Source: Hyphomicrobiales bacterium (GTDB lineage Bacteria; Pseudomonadota; Alphaproteobacteria; Rhizobiales; Beijerinckiaceae). Taken from it: 31,715 nucleotides of DNA. Position numbers and translations under genes: made by a program. The stretch is from positions 1 to 31,715 of the forward strand of contig CANCAR010000004.1 of assembly GCA_947374125.1 (NCBI GenBank), given 5' to 3'. Positions 1 through 8,051 of this stretch are shown piece after piece. Each line of letters begins with the position of its first letter. Position 1 is the stretch's first letter. The notes beneath the pieces were generated by a model. It saw only the letters and a list, made by a program, of their open reading frames with translations, searched no databases and had not been told where the DNA came from.

Positions 1-617
1 CGGCGCTATTACGTGCGGAAGGGCTCGGTGTTTCTGAAAGCGCGTTTGATGTTACCGATTCAGGGGCTATCGAGGCGGCTGTTGCTGATATTGAAGCCAA
101 AACGGGCGCGATTGATATTCTGATCAACAATGCAGGCAAGCAGCATCGGGGGCCTGCCGAGACGTTTGAGGATGAGCATTGGCGCGATTTGTTTCGTACC
201 AATGTGGAGAGCAGTTTTTTCGCGGCGCGCTCGGTGGGGCGGCGGATGATTGAACGCAAGCGCGGCAAGATTATCAATATCGGGTCGGTGCAGAGCGAAT
301 TGGGGCGGCCAACGATTGTTCCTTATACGGCAACCAAGGGGGCCGTTAAAATGATGACCAAGGGGCTGGCGGCGGAGTGGGCCAAGCACAATATTCAGGT
401 TAATGCGATTGCGCCGGGTTATTTTGTGACAGAATTGAACAAAGCGCTGGTCGAAAATGCCGAATTTTCGGATTGGTTGTGTAAGCGTACACCGGCAGGC
501 CGTTGGGGCGAGGTTGAGGAATTGGTGGGGGCGGCGATCTTTTTGGCGTCCGAGGCATCCAATTTCGTCAATGGTCATATCCTCATGGTCGATGGCGGAT
601 TAACCGCAAGCGTGTAG
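1..617 (+). CDS. SDR-family oxidoreductase, gluconate 5-dehydrogenase-like (5' truncated by window edge)
   Basis: The reading frame is open from base 3 to the stop at 615-617, giving 204 residues. The family is about 250 residues, so the N-terminal Rossmann glycine motif lies outside the window. Visible SDR landmarks in order are LINNAG, the active-site Ser in INIGSVQSE, the catalytic pair Tyr/Lys in YTATK, the NAIAPGYF loop after it, and the VDGG ending typical of classical SDRs. The stretch NNAGKQHRG and the motif TPAGRWGE resemble gluconate 5-dehydrogenase (IdnO/Ga5DH), which interconverts 5-keto-D-gluconate and gluconate using NAD(P). The next gene is a gluconolactonase-like protein on the same strand, which fits sugar-acid metabolism. 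Substrate within the SDR family cannot be fixed from sequence alone; 3-oxoacyl reductase-like paralogues are the alternative. Confidence 0.85.
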   Translation, partial: ALLRAEGLGVSESAFDVTDSGAIEAAVADIEAKTGAIDILINNAGKQHRGPAETFEDEHWRDLFRTNVESSFFAARSVGRRMIERKRGKIINIGSVQSELGRPTIVPYTATKGAVKMMTKGLAAEWAKHNIQVNAIAPGYFVTELNKALVENAEFSDWLCKRTPAGRWGEVEELVGAAIFLASEASNFVNGHILMVDGGLTASV

Positions 618-693
618 AAGTAGCGGCATTAAAAGCTAAACAAGAGAGTCGCTTTTAGGGCGGCCAAGACCAATGAGAATGAGGGAGACGAAC

Positions 694-1629
694 ATGAGCA
701 AACCATACAATGATATTTTGCCAACCCCGTACGAAGTTCTCGATAAGCGAGCGGCGGGGCTTTTTAATGGAACCGCCAAGCTCGACCGGCTCTATGTCGG
801 TGGTTGTCGCTGGGCCGAGGGCCCTGCCTATTTCCCGGCTGGGCGCTATTTGGTGTGGTCCGATATCCCGAACGATCGGATGATGCGCTATGACGAAACC
901 GACGGCAGTGTCTCGGTTTTCCGTTCGCCATCGCGTTATACCAATGGCAACACGGTTGATCGCCAAGGTCGCTTGATCAGCTGCGAGCATGGCGGCCGCC
1001 GCGTGTCGCGTACCGAATTTGACGGCACGATTACCACGCTTGCCGAGCATTTTGAGGGCAAGCGCTTCAATTCGCCGAATGATGCGGTGGTAAAATCCGA
1101 TGGATCGATTTGGTTTACGGATCCCGCCTATGGCATTGATTGGGACTATGAGGGCTTACGCTCACCGATGGAGCAGGACGGCTGCCATGTTTATCGGATC
1201 GATGGGCAGAGCGGCAAAATTACGCGCGTTGCCAATGACTTTGCTCGCCCGAACGGTCTCGCCTTCTCGCCTGATGAGAAGAAGCTTTATATTGTCGATA
1301 CGGGTGCGACGCATATTGAAAATGGTCCCCGCCATATTCGCGTGTTCGATGTCGATGGTGACACGTTGAAGAATGGCAAGCTGTTCGCAACCTGCACCAA
1401 TGGGCTGTTTGATGGTCTGCGGATCGATGAAGACGGCCGCATCTGGACGTCCGCCGCCGATGGCGTGCATGTGATCGATCCAGACGGCACATTGATTGCC
1501 AAGGTGCATGTGCCGGAAGTGGTGGCCAATGTCTGCTTCGGCGGTATCCATCGCAACCGGCTTTACATTTGCGGCACAACCTCGCTTTACGGCTTTTACG
1601 TGTTGGTACGGGGCGCGAAGACGTTCTGA
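694..1629 (+). CDS. SMP-30/gluconolactonase family lactonase
   Basis: The protein has 311 residues, the usual length for SMP-30/gluconolactonase/LRE beta-propellers. Family motifs are the early WAEGPAYF, then FNSPNDAVVKSDGSIWFTDP, RPNGLAFSPDE and DGLRIDEDGRIW; the Glu, Asn and Asp in these stretches are the usual metal ligands. It likely hydrolyses a sugar lactone such as gluconolactone to the acid. An in-frame ATG exists at 673, but GAGGGAG at 681-687 is well placed only for the ATG at 694, so that start was chosen. It follows the SDR dehydrogenase by about 75 bp on the same strand, and a terminator closes the pair. No signal peptide is visible, so a cytoplasmic location is inferred. The exact lactone substrate is unknown. 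Confidence 0.88.
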   Translation: MSKPYNDILPTPYEVLDKRAAGLFNGTAKLDRLYVGGCRWAEGPAYFPAGRYLVWSDIPNDRMMRYDETDGSVSVFRSPSRYTNGNTVDRQGRLISCEHGGRRVSRTEFDGTITTLAEHFEGKRFNSPNDAVVKSDGSIWFTDPAYGIDWDYEGLRSPMEQDGCHVYRIDGQSGKITRVANDFARPNGLAFSPDEKKLYIVDTGATHIENGPRHIRVFDVDGDTLKNGKLFATCTNGLFDGLRIDEDGRIWTSAADGVHVIDPDGTLIAKVHVPEVVANVCFGGIHRNRLYICGTTSLYGFYVLVRGAKTF

Positions 1630-1650
1630 TTCGACCGCTAATTATTGAGT

Positions 1651-1680
1651 AAAGGCCGGGAGCTAATCCCGGCCTTTTTT
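1651..1680 (+). terminator. Rho-independent terminator after the gluconolactonase gene
   Basis: An 11-bp perfect stem (AAAGGCCGGGA at 1651-1661 with TCCCGGCCTTT at 1667-1677) encloses a 5-nt loop and runs into six T residues. It lies 21 bp after the gluconolactonase stop. The convergent gene to the right ends at 1686, so the hairpin could also stop leftward transcripts, although the U-tract on that strand is poor. Confidence 0.9.
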
Positions 1681-1685
1681 ATGTT

Positions 1686-1898
1686 TTATTGTGGATGGGG
1701 CTGGTTTGTCGTCGAAAAGCCAAGCACCGTGTAAAGCGGGCAAAAGCTGAAAACCGCCGTTAGGATCGGGACGAGGCCAATCCAGCCAACCCAGTTCCAA
1801 CCGGTTTCGGAAAATCCAATCGGAATCGCATAAGCGATCAGGACAAGCCCGATGATGAGGCGAGCTGCCCTGTCGAAGGGGCCAATATTCGTGTTCAT
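1686..1898 (-). CDS. Small DUF2892-type (YgaP C-terminal-like) inner membrane protein
   Basis: The product has 70 residues with two hydrophobic segments (roughly residues 14-27 and 36-60), separated by a short SETGWNW loop. The opening NIGPFDRAARLIIG and the motif FCPLYTVLG match the DUF2892 family, which also occurs as the membrane tail of the rhodanese YgaP. Here no rhodanese domain is attached. The ATG at 1898 is preferred over a GTG at 1907 because AGGGGA lies 9 nt before the ATG and only touches the GTG. The gene sits about 85 bp downstream of murJ on the same strand, so read-through is possible. Function is unknown; a sulfur-related role is suggested only by family association. Confidence 0.75.
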   Translation of the reverse strand: MNTNIGPFDRAARLIIGLVLIAYAIPIGFSETGWNWVGWIGLVPILTAVFSFCPLYTVLGFSTTNQPHPQ

Positions 1899-1982
1899 GC
1901 CGCGCACTCCCCTTTTCTCGCCCGATGAAATGACGGGCAGGAAGACGCAAGCACGCGCGTGTTAAAGCCGCGATGATTCAGA

Positions 1983-3497
1983 TCAAAGCTTGCGGCTCAG
2001 GCGCATCCCCAGAAAGAGGGATGCGGAATAGAGGGCACCTCCCGCTATTCCCAACGCCATGAGCGATAATGCAGGGGCAAGGCTGCCGTAATCCGATGTG
2101 AGTGTTTGGAGATGCTGTTTTAGCAATGGCGTTGCGACCGCCAATAGGAGCGTCGCAAGAGCGACCGATACGAGCGTCAGGCCAAGGGCTTTATCGAAGG
2201 TCATCCAGCGCTTTCGGAGTGCCAAAACCATAAGCATGCCACCATTGATCCAGGCTCCGATGGCGGTGGCAAAAGCAAGGCCCGGCGCGCCGTAGGTATG
2301 ATAAAGAGCGAGTTTAAGCGCAACATTAACCGCAATGCCCAGAAAGGCGGCGATCAGAGGGGTGGTCGTATCCTGCCGCGCGTGAAAGCTTGCGACGAAG
2401 GAGCGGATCAACACGATGGGTAAAATGCCTATCGCGTAGGCGGACAGCACTGCGGCGGAAGCGGCCGCATCGGAAACTGAAAACTTACCCCGCATGAACA
2501 CGCCTTGCATGATTTCATTCGGGATCATCAGGAAGGCAACAAGGAAGGGCGAGGCGAGTATGACGGTCAGCGCGATTGACCGGCTTTGCGCCTTGTGCGC
2601 GCGATCTTCCCCGCCGGACGCCAGATGGCGGCTCATTTCCGGCAATAGAACGGTTCCTGCCGCAATGCCAATGAGACCTACGGGGAGTTGATACAGCCGA
2701 TCCGCATAGGAAATGGCCGATACGGCGCCTGTGGGCAACAGCGAGGCGATGATGGTGTCAGCAAAAATCGCGATTTGGACACCCGCTGATCCGATAACCG
2801 CCGGGCCAAGTGCCCGAAAGAAACGGCCCATTGCGGGGGAGAGGCTTGGGCGTTCAAATGTTGGCAGAACACCTCGTCGTTTCGCGTCAAGACCGACGAG
2901 TACAAGCTGAAGAATTCCCGAAATCGCAATTCCCCAGGCGGCAGCGTGGGCAGCAGAGGGAAAAAGAAAGGCGAGGTAAAGTGCGCCTAAAATCGCAAGA
3001 TTGAGGAGGACAGGCGCGCCTGCCGCGATGGCAAATCGGTTATGCGCGTTGAGAATGCCCGAAAGCAGCGTGACGATGGAGATCATCAGTAAATAAGGGA
3101 AAGTGATCCGCGTCAGCGTCACCGTAAGCGCGTATTTTTCCGGCTCATCCGCAAAGCCTGGTGCGAGGAGATCGATGACGAAAGGCATCTGCCATATGGC
3201 CAGCGCCGAGAGGGGCAAAAGCACGAGGGTCAGCAGGGTTAGTATGCGTCCGGCAAAGAGGCGCGCGGCATCGGGGCCTTTTTCACCGAGCTCGCGCGCG
3301 TAGCCCGGCACGAAGGCGGAGTTAAACGCGCCTTCACCAAAAATCGCACGGAAATGATTGGGCAGGCGTTGGGCGACGAAATAAGCATCCGCCATGACGC
3401 CTGAGCCCAGCAGGGAAGCAATCGCGACATCACGCAAAAAGCCCGTCAGCCTTGAGAGCAGCGTTAACCCGCTGACGGAAGCGAATTTGCGGAGCAT
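1983..3497 (-). CDS. murJ: Lipid II flippase MurJ (MviN)
   Basis: This 504-residue polytopic membrane protein belongs to the MOP superfamily and carries the MurJ N-terminal pattern: SGLTLLSRLTGFLRD, then ADAYFVAQRLPN and FGEGAFNSAFVPGY. Length and spread of hydrophobic helices (about 14) match MurJ. It moves undecaprenyl-linked peptidoglycan precursor across the inner membrane. Its ATG overlaps the stop of the upstream glycosyltransferase by one base (TGATG), so the two genes are very probably translationally coupled. In many genomes murJ sits alone or near glnD; pairing with a polyprenyl-phosphate glycosyltransferase is less ordinary. The central Arg in the GEGAF region and the conserved charged residues of the cavity appear intact, so this looks like a functional MurJ rather than a divergent paralogue. 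Confidence 0.95.
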   Translation of the reverse strand: MLRKFASVSGLTLLSRLTGFLRDVAIASLLGSGVMADAYFVAQRLPNHFRAIFGEGAFNSAFVPGYARELGEKGPDAARLFAGRILTLLTLVLLPLSALAIWQMPFVIDLLAPGFADEPEKYALTVTLTRITFPYLLMISIVTLLSGILNAHNRFAIAAGAPVLLNLAILGALYLAFLFPSAAHAAAWGIAISGILQLVLVGLDAKRRGVLPTFERPSLSPAMGRFFRALGPAVIGSAGVQIAIFADTIIASLLPTGAVSAISYADRLYQLPVGLIGIAAGTVLLPEMSRHLASGGEDRAHKAQSRSIALTVILASPFLVAFLMIPNEIMQGVFMRGKFSVSDAAASAAVLSAYAIGILPIVLIRSFVASFHARQDTTTPLIAAFLGIAVNVALKLALYHTYGAPGLAFATAIGAWINGGMLMVLALRKRWMTFDKALGLTLVSVALATLLLAVATPLLKQHLQTLTSDYGSLAPALSLMALGIAGGALYSASLFLGMRLSRKL

Positions 3498-4522
3498 CAG
3501 GCCTTGCCACCCGCTTTGGGCTTTCGCGATTTTGGTTTTAAGGCTGTGGGTCGCTCAAAGCCGATCAAATCGCCGATGATGTAGAGCGGGCGGCGTTTCA
3601 CCTCGGCAAAAATGCGGCCAATATATTCGCCGATGATGCCGAGCGAGAGCATCTGAATGCCCGCAAAAAAGGTGATGGAGACCAATAGTGTGGCATAACC
3701 CGGTACATCAGACCCATAGACCAGCGTACTGACCACCACTTGGATGGCCATGAGCAAGGCAAGCCCAGAGATCAGCGCGCCGATATAGGTCCAAAGCCGC
3801 AAAGGTACGGTCGAAAATGAGGTGATACCGTCCAGCGCGAAATGCAAAAGACGTCTTAGACTGAATTTGGAGGAGCCCTCAGCCCGGTCCGCGACGTCAA
3901 ATGGAATGCCAATCGATTTAAAGCCGACCCACGCATAAAGCCCTTTTGAAAATCGTGCGCGCTCGCCCATAGAGCGGAGCGCATTGACGGCTTTCCGGTC
4001 CAGCAATCGAAAATCGCCTGCGCCATCGGGCAGCGGCGTTTCGCCAAAGGTTGCGAAGGCGTGGTAAAAGATCGAGGTGAACAAGCGGCGAAAGAGACTA
4101 TCCGTATGCCGGTCAACGCGTTGGCCATAGACGACATCATAGCCTTCGCGCCACAGCTCCATGAATTTTTCGATCATTTCGGGAGGGTGCTGGAGATCGG
4201 CATCCATGATCACAACCGCATCGCCCCGCGCGGCATCAAGCCCTGCAGCAATCGCAATCTCTTTGCCGAAGTTGCGGCTGAAGGAAACACCGCGGATACG
4301 GGCATCTTTTTGATGCGCTGCCGCAATCCAGGCCAGCGTGTCATCGGACGATCCGTCATCGACGAATACGAGCTCCCAGTCTTTTGAGAGCGTATCGAGC
4401 AGCGGAACAACCCGATCAATCAGCGGTCCAAGGTTGCGGCCCTCATTGAAAGCGGGGATAACCAGCGAAAGCTCGCAAGGGTTTTCGATATCGGGTACGG
4501 AAGTCTGTGATAAGAACGGCAC
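3497..4522 (-). CDS. Polyprenyl-phosphate glycosyltransferase, GT2 (DPM1/GtrB/ArnC-like)
   Basis: This 341-residue protein has an N-terminal GT-A domain and two C-terminal membrane helices (roughly residues 238-260 and 274-300). GT2 landmarks are LVIPAFNEGRN, the nucleotide-sugar site VDDGSSDDT, and the metal-binding DADLQHPPE. The tail GEYIGRIFAEVKRRPLY is typical of GtrB/ArnC/FlmF-type enzymes that load a sugar onto undecaprenyl phosphate on the cytoplasmic face. Translation appears to start at GTG 4522, with AGGGA at 4531-4535 as the ribosome binding site; the nearby ATG is out of frame. It overlaps murJ by one base and is divergent from a YdjC-type deacetylase, suggesting a polyprenyl-linked amino-sugar modification set. 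The sugar donor cannot be told from sequence. Confidence 0.9.
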   Translation of the reverse strand: MPFLSQTSVPDIENPCELSLVIPAFNEGRNLGPLIDRVVPLLDTLSKDWELVFVDDGSSDDTLAWIAAAHQKDARIRGVSFSRNFGKEIAIAAGLDAARGDAVVIMDADLQHPPEMIEKFMELWREGYDVVYGQRVDRHTDSLFRRLFTSIFYHAFATFGETPLPDGAGDFRLLDRKAVNALRSMGERARFSKGLYAWVGFKSIGIPFDVADRAEGSSKFSLRRLLHFALDGITSFSTVPLRLWTYIGALISGLALLMAIQVVVSTLVYGSDVPGYATLLVSITFFAGIQMLSLGIIGEYIGRIFAEVKRRPLYIIGDLIGFERPTALKPKSRKPKAGGKA

Positions 4523-4542
4523 TTCATCGGTCCCTAGCGGCG

Positions 4543-4559
4543 CTCTGGCAACGCCAGAG
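4543..4559. promoter_or_regulatory. Palindrome between the divergent glycosyltransferase and deacetylase genes
   Basis: CTCTGGC and GCCAGAG form a perfect 7-bp inverted repeat with a 3-nt centre. It lies in the 83-bp space between the GTG start at 4522 and the ATG start at 4606, where a shared operator or divergent promoter is expected. No convincing -35/-10 pair was found with it, so the operator role is inference. Confidence 0.3.
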
Positions 4560-4605
4560 GATTGTTGTCGACGATTTTGATACTCATACAGGCGCTTTTC
4601 CGATC

Positions 4606-5454
4606 ATGCCACCGCTTCCTTTCATTCTCATTGCTGATGACTACGCCCTTACCGAGGGGGTTAGCCGCGCCATTGTCGAATTGCTGGCGGCTGAGCGACT
4701 GTCTGGCACGGGTGTGATGACCAACCAACCCGGATGGTCAGGATTGGCTGCAGCCTTGGCCCCCTTTGGTGGGCAGCGGGAAATTGGCCTGCATGTAACG
4801 CTGACTTTGGGTTCCCCGCTCGGTCCCATGCCAAGATTCGCTCCCGATGGTTTGTTGCCATCGCTTGGGCAGGTTTTGCAACGATCGTTTTCGGGTCAGC
4901 TCGTTCGTAAGGAAATAGCCGACGAGATTGTTCGCCAGATCGAAGCGTTTCAAACCCATTTGGGTAGACTGCCTGATTTCATCGATGGTCATCAGCATGT
5001 GCATGTGTTGCCCGTGATTCGGGGCGCGCTGTTTGATGCGGTCGAGCGGACGAAGCCCGGTTGGCGGCCGTGGCTTCGTGATCCATCGGATCGCTTGGGG
5101 GCAATCATCGCGCGCGGTGTGTCGGTTGGAAAATCACTCTTTATTGCGGCTTTGGCGCAAGGGTTTGCATCTGCGGCGCGTAAGCGGGGCTATCGAACGA
5201 ATGACAGCTTTTCGGGGGTGAGTGCGTTTGATCCCCAAGGCGATTTTGCGGCTGACTTTCGGCGCTACCTATTGGTGTCGGGCAAAAACCATCTGGTGAT
5301 GTGCCACCCGGGGCATAGCGACGAGGCGCTGGCGGCGCTGGATCCGGTAACGGATGCGCGTGATCTGGAAGACGCGTTTTTGCGATCCGATGCGTTTACC
5401 GAATTGCTTAAAGGCATGAATATGCGCGTTGGGCGATTTGGCGATAGCGCTTAA
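4606..5454 (+). CDS. ChbG/YdjC/HpnK-family carbohydrate deacetylase
   Basis: The product has 282 residues. The family metal site is present: ADDYAL with Asp12, GLHVTLT with His63, and DGHQHVH with His129, His131 and His133; MCHPGH near the C-terminus is also conserved. The fold is a deacetylase acting on N-acetylated sugars. The frame is open back to 4507, but the family begins immediately at PFILIADD, so the ATG at 4606 was preferred despite a weak ribosome binding site. It is divergent from a polyprenyl-phosphate glycosyltransferase. In Francisella and Bordetella a YdjC-family enzyme (NaxD) deacetylates polyprenyl-phosphate-linked amino sugar made by a comparable transferase. Hopanoid HpnK is the other possibility, but no hpn genes are in view. 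The last four bases overlap the convergent LysR gene. Confidence 0.85.
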   Translation: MPPLPFILIADDYALTEGVSRAIVELLAAERLSGTGVMTNQPGWSGLAAALAPFGGQREIGLHVTLTLGSPLGPMPRFAPDGLLPSLGQVLQRSFSGQLVRKEIADEIVRQIEAFQTHLGRLPDFIDGHQHVHVLPVIRGALFDAVERTKPGWRPWLRDPSDRLGAIIARGVSVGKSLFIAALAQGFASAARKRGYRTNDSFSGVSAFDPQGDFAADFRRYLLVSGKNHLVMCHPGHSDEALAALDPVTDARDLEDAFLRSDAFTELLKGMNMRVGRFGDSA

Positions 5455-6353
5455 GCCTCGCATTGCGCGAGTAGCCAGTCGCGGAAGGCTTTGAGTGCTG
5501 GCCGGTCTTTTTTCTGTTCGGGGTAGACGAACCAATAGGCCTGACGGCTTTCAATTGGTTTGGCGAGCGGAATCATGAGCGCGCCTGACTTCAATTCATC
5601 CTCCACCAGAAAGCGCGGCACGATGGCTAAGCCGAGGCCTGCGACGGCGGCCTGAGCCACCATCGCAAATTGCTCGAAACTCGGGCCGTTCAAAGCGCGT
5701 TCGGGATCGAGCCCTTGGGCAGAGAGCCATTCGCCCCATGCATGCGGCCTGGTGGCCTGCCGCAGCAGCGGGGCTTTCAGAACATCTTCGGGTGCATGGA
5801 GGCCAAGACGGTTGACGAGGGTGGGGCTCGCCACGGGGATAATCGCTTCGCCCATCAGCCGATGCATGACAGCGCCCGGCCAAACCGCATCGCCAAAATG
5901 GATCGCGGCATCCAAGGGTTCGCGCGAGAAATCGAATGGCACGATGCGGGTTGAGAAGTTCAACGTGACTTCTGGATGCTTTTGCGAAAAATCCGGTAGA
6001 CGCGGGATTAGCCACCGTGTCCCGAATGTCGGCAGAATAGCGAGCGAGAGCGTTCCAACCGCGCCTTTGAAAGCAATGGCATTCAAGGTCGCTGCCGAAA
6101 TTCGGCCAAGCGCCTCTCGCACATCATTGGCGTAAGCTGCTCCGGCAGGCGTTAAAACAATCCGCTGCCGCACGCGTTCGAACAAGGCGACGCCAAGCAT
6201 TGCTTCGAGGGCTGCGACCTGTCGGCTAATCGCGCCTTGGCTCAAATCCAATTCTTCCGCGGCGCGGGTGAAGCTCAAGAGACGCGCGGACGCCTCAAAC
6301 GCTTGGAGCGCGGTGAGCGATGGAAGGAGCGAGCGGGGCAAGTTCATGAGCAT
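5451..6353 (-). CDS. LysR-family transcriptional regulator (GcvA/GcdR-like)
   Basis: This 300-residue protein is of standard LysR length. The N-terminal winged helix-turn-helix covers about residues 14-72, with LSFTRAAEELDLSQGAISRQ followed by LFER and LTPAG. The rest is a periplasmic-binding-protein-like effector domain, and the sequence resembles the GcvA subgroup. It is divergent from the aldehyde dehydrogenase/glutaryl-CoA dehydrogenase operon, the normal position of a LysR activator. Regulators in this position next to gcdH are often called GcdR and respond to glutarate. A dyad resembling a LysR site lies between them. Start is ATG 6353 or the in-frame ATG at 6347; the ribosome binding site does not decide. 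The stop codons of this gene and the convergent deacetylase share TTAA at 5451-5454. Confidence 0.9.
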   Translation of the reverse strand: MLMNLPRSLLPSLTALQAFEASARLLSFTRAAEELDLSQGAISRQVAALEAMLGVALFERVRQRIVLTPAGAAYANDVREALGRISAATLNAIAFKGAVGTLSLAILPTFGTRWLIPRLPDFSQKHPEVTLNFSTRIVPFDFSREPLDAAIHFGDAVWPGAVMHRLMGEAIIPVASPTLVNRLGLHAPEDVLKAPLLRQATRPHAWGEWLSAQGLDPERALNGPSFEQFAMVAQAAVAGLGLAIVPRFLVEDELKSGALMIPLAKPIESRQAYWFVYPEQKKDRPALKAFRDWLLAQCEA

Positions 6354-6365
6354 TTCTCATGATGT

Positions 6366-6388
6366 CTTGCAATATGATGGTTTGCAAG
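6366..6388. promoter_or_regulatory. Probable LysR operator in the divergent promoter region
   Basis: CTTGCAA at 6366-6372 and TTGCAAG at 6382-6388 form a perfect 7-bp inverted repeat with a 9-bp spacer. It starts 13 bp upstream of the LysR gene. LysR proteins bind interrupted dyads of this size in the shared promoter, so it is the best candidate for autoregulation and activation of the rightward operon. A matching promoter for the aldehyde dehydrogenase was not identified. Confidence 0.55.
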
Positions 6389-6520
6389 CGGGTTGTTGCT
6401 TGGTGTTCATGACGGCAACGGTGAATCGCGCTTATTTTGGCCGAGGCTGGCTTTGGCTCTTGCCAGGGTTTATGGTCTGCTGATGGAAGCCGATTTGGTT
6501 GGTGAGTAGGGGATCTTGAT

Positions 6521-8041
6521 ATGACGCAATCCGCAAGCGCCGAGGCGCTCGACATTTTGAAACGCCTTGGTGTACCGGCTTCAGCCTTTGCGAAAGGTGG
6601 AATGCCCGCGCGCTCGCCCATTACCGGCGAAGTGATGGTCGAATTGGCCGCGCATTCCGCAGCTGACGCCACCGCAGCGGTTGGCCGTGCGGATCAAGCC
6701 TTTAAAGAATGGCGCAAGGTTCCAGCCCCGCGTCGCGGCGAACTCGTTCGTTTGCTTGGCGAAGAGCTTCGTGCCTCAAAGGATGATTTGGGTCGCTTGG
6801 TGACGCTCGAAGTCGGAAAAGTCACGTCCGAAGGCTTGGGCGAAGTCCAAGAAATGATCGATATTTGCGATTACGCGGTGGGCCTTTCGCGCCAGCTGTT
6901 TGGGTTGACGATTGCAACCGAGCGGCCCGCGCATCGCATGATGGAGACTTGGCATCCGCTGGGTGTTTGCGGCGTGATCTCGGCGTTTAACTTCCCCGTT
7001 GCGGTGTGGTCTTGGAACGCGGCGCTCGCTTTTGTGTGCGGTGACAGCGTGGTGTGGAAGCCATCAGAAAAGTCGGTGCTTACCGCGCTTGCAACGAAAG
7101 CCATATTGATGCGTGCAGCCGTTCGCTTTGGTGGCGTGCCGGATGGTTTATTAGAAGTGCTCGTTGGGGGCCGCGAGGTGGGCGATGCGCTGGTGTCCGA
7201 TCACCGCGTGCCGGTTGTCTCGGCAACAGGTTCAACGGCGATGGGTCGTCAGGTGGGCCCCAAGCTCGCCGCGCGTTTTGCCCGCGCTATTTTGGAACTT
7301 GGTGGCAACAATGCCGCCATTGTCGCCCCGTCTGCCGATTTGGATATCACGCTGCGCGGCGTGGCTTTCGCCGCGATGGGTACCGCAGGCCAGCGCTGCA
7401 CCACGTTGCGGCGTTTGATCGTGCATGAGAGCATTTATGACGCTTTCGTTCCAAAACTTCGCGCCGTTTATGGCAGCGTGAAGGTCGGTGATCCGCGCGA
7501 AGCTGGCGTGTTGGTTGGGCCCTTGGTCGACAAAATGGCTTTCGATGGGATGGAAAAGGCGCTTGCCGAGGCGAAGGCCGCGGGCGGCACGGTAACGGGC
7601 GGCGCGCGCGTTTCGGTGGGTGGTCATGCGGATGCGTATTACGCAGCCCCTGCGCTTGTTGAAATGCCCGCCCATGTTGATCCCGTAATGCGCGAGACCT
7701 TTGCGCCCATTCTCTATGTGATGAAGTACAAGACGTTCGAGGAAGCCGTTGCCATGCAGAACGCGGTTGGTGCGGGGCTTTCCTCCTCGCTCTTCACGCT
7801 CGATATGCGGGAAGCTGAGCGTTTTGTTTCCGATGAAGGCTCCGATTGCGGGATTGCTAACGTCAATATCGGTCCGTCTGGTGCGGAAATTGGTGGCGCG
7901 TTCGGCGGCGAAAAGGAAACAGGCGGCGGCCGCGAGGCGGGTTCGGATGTTTGGAAGGCCTATATGCGCCGCGCCACCAATACCATCAATTACGGCACCA
8001 CGCTTCCGCTCGCACAGGGCGTGAGCTTTGATATCGATTAA
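6521..8041 (+). CDS. ALDH7-type aldehyde dehydrogenase (alpha-aminoadipic semialdehyde / P6C dehydrogenase-like)
   Basis: This 506-residue NAD(P)-dependent aldehyde dehydrogenase shows the complete active site: Asn157 in SAFNFPV, Glu259 in LELGGNN and the nucleophile Cys293 in GTAGQRCTTLRRL. That last motif and the overall pattern (MMETWHPLGVCGVIS, EIGGAFGGEKETGGGREAGSD) are those of the ALDH7/antiquitin group, which oxidises alpha-aminoadipic semialdehyde in lysine catabolism; AmaB of Pseudomonas has the same role. AGGGGA lies 7 nt before the ATG. It is the first gene of the rightward cluster and divergent from the LysR gene; glutaryl-CoA dehydrogenase follows after 10 bp, which supports the lysine pathway. 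Glutarate semialdehyde is another possible substrate given the CoA-transferase and ThDP enzyme downstream. Confidence 0.9.
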   Translation: MTQSASAEALDILKRLGVPASAFAKGGMPARSPITGEVMVELAAHSAADATAAVGRADQAFKEWRKVPAPRRGELVRLLGEELRASKDDLGRLVTLEVGKVTSEGLGEVQEMIDICDYAVGLSRQLFGLTIATERPAHRMMETWHPLGVCGVISAFNFPVAVWSWNAALAFVCGDSVVWKPSEKSVLTALATKAILMRAAVRFGGVPDGLLEVLVGGREVGDALVSDHRVPVVSATGSTAMGRQVGPKLAARFARAILELGGNNAAIVAPSADLDITLRGVAFAAMGTAGQRCTTLRRLIVHESIYDAFVPKLRAVYGSVKVGDPREAGVLVGPLVDKMAFDGMEKALAEAKAAGGTVTGGARVSVGGHADAYYAAPALVEMPAHVDPVMRETFAPILYVMKYKTFEEAVAMQNAVGAGLSSSLFTLDMREAERFVSDEGSDCGIANVNIGPSGAEIGGAFGGEKETGGGREAGSDVWKAYMRRATNTINYGTTLPLAQGVSFDID

Positions 8042-8051
8042 GGAATATTGC

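Noticed and set aside
1919..1940. GCCCG/CGGGC hairpin between murJ and the DUF2892 gene
   Set aside because: It has a five-pair stem and a nine-base loop with no T-tract, too weak to call a terminator.
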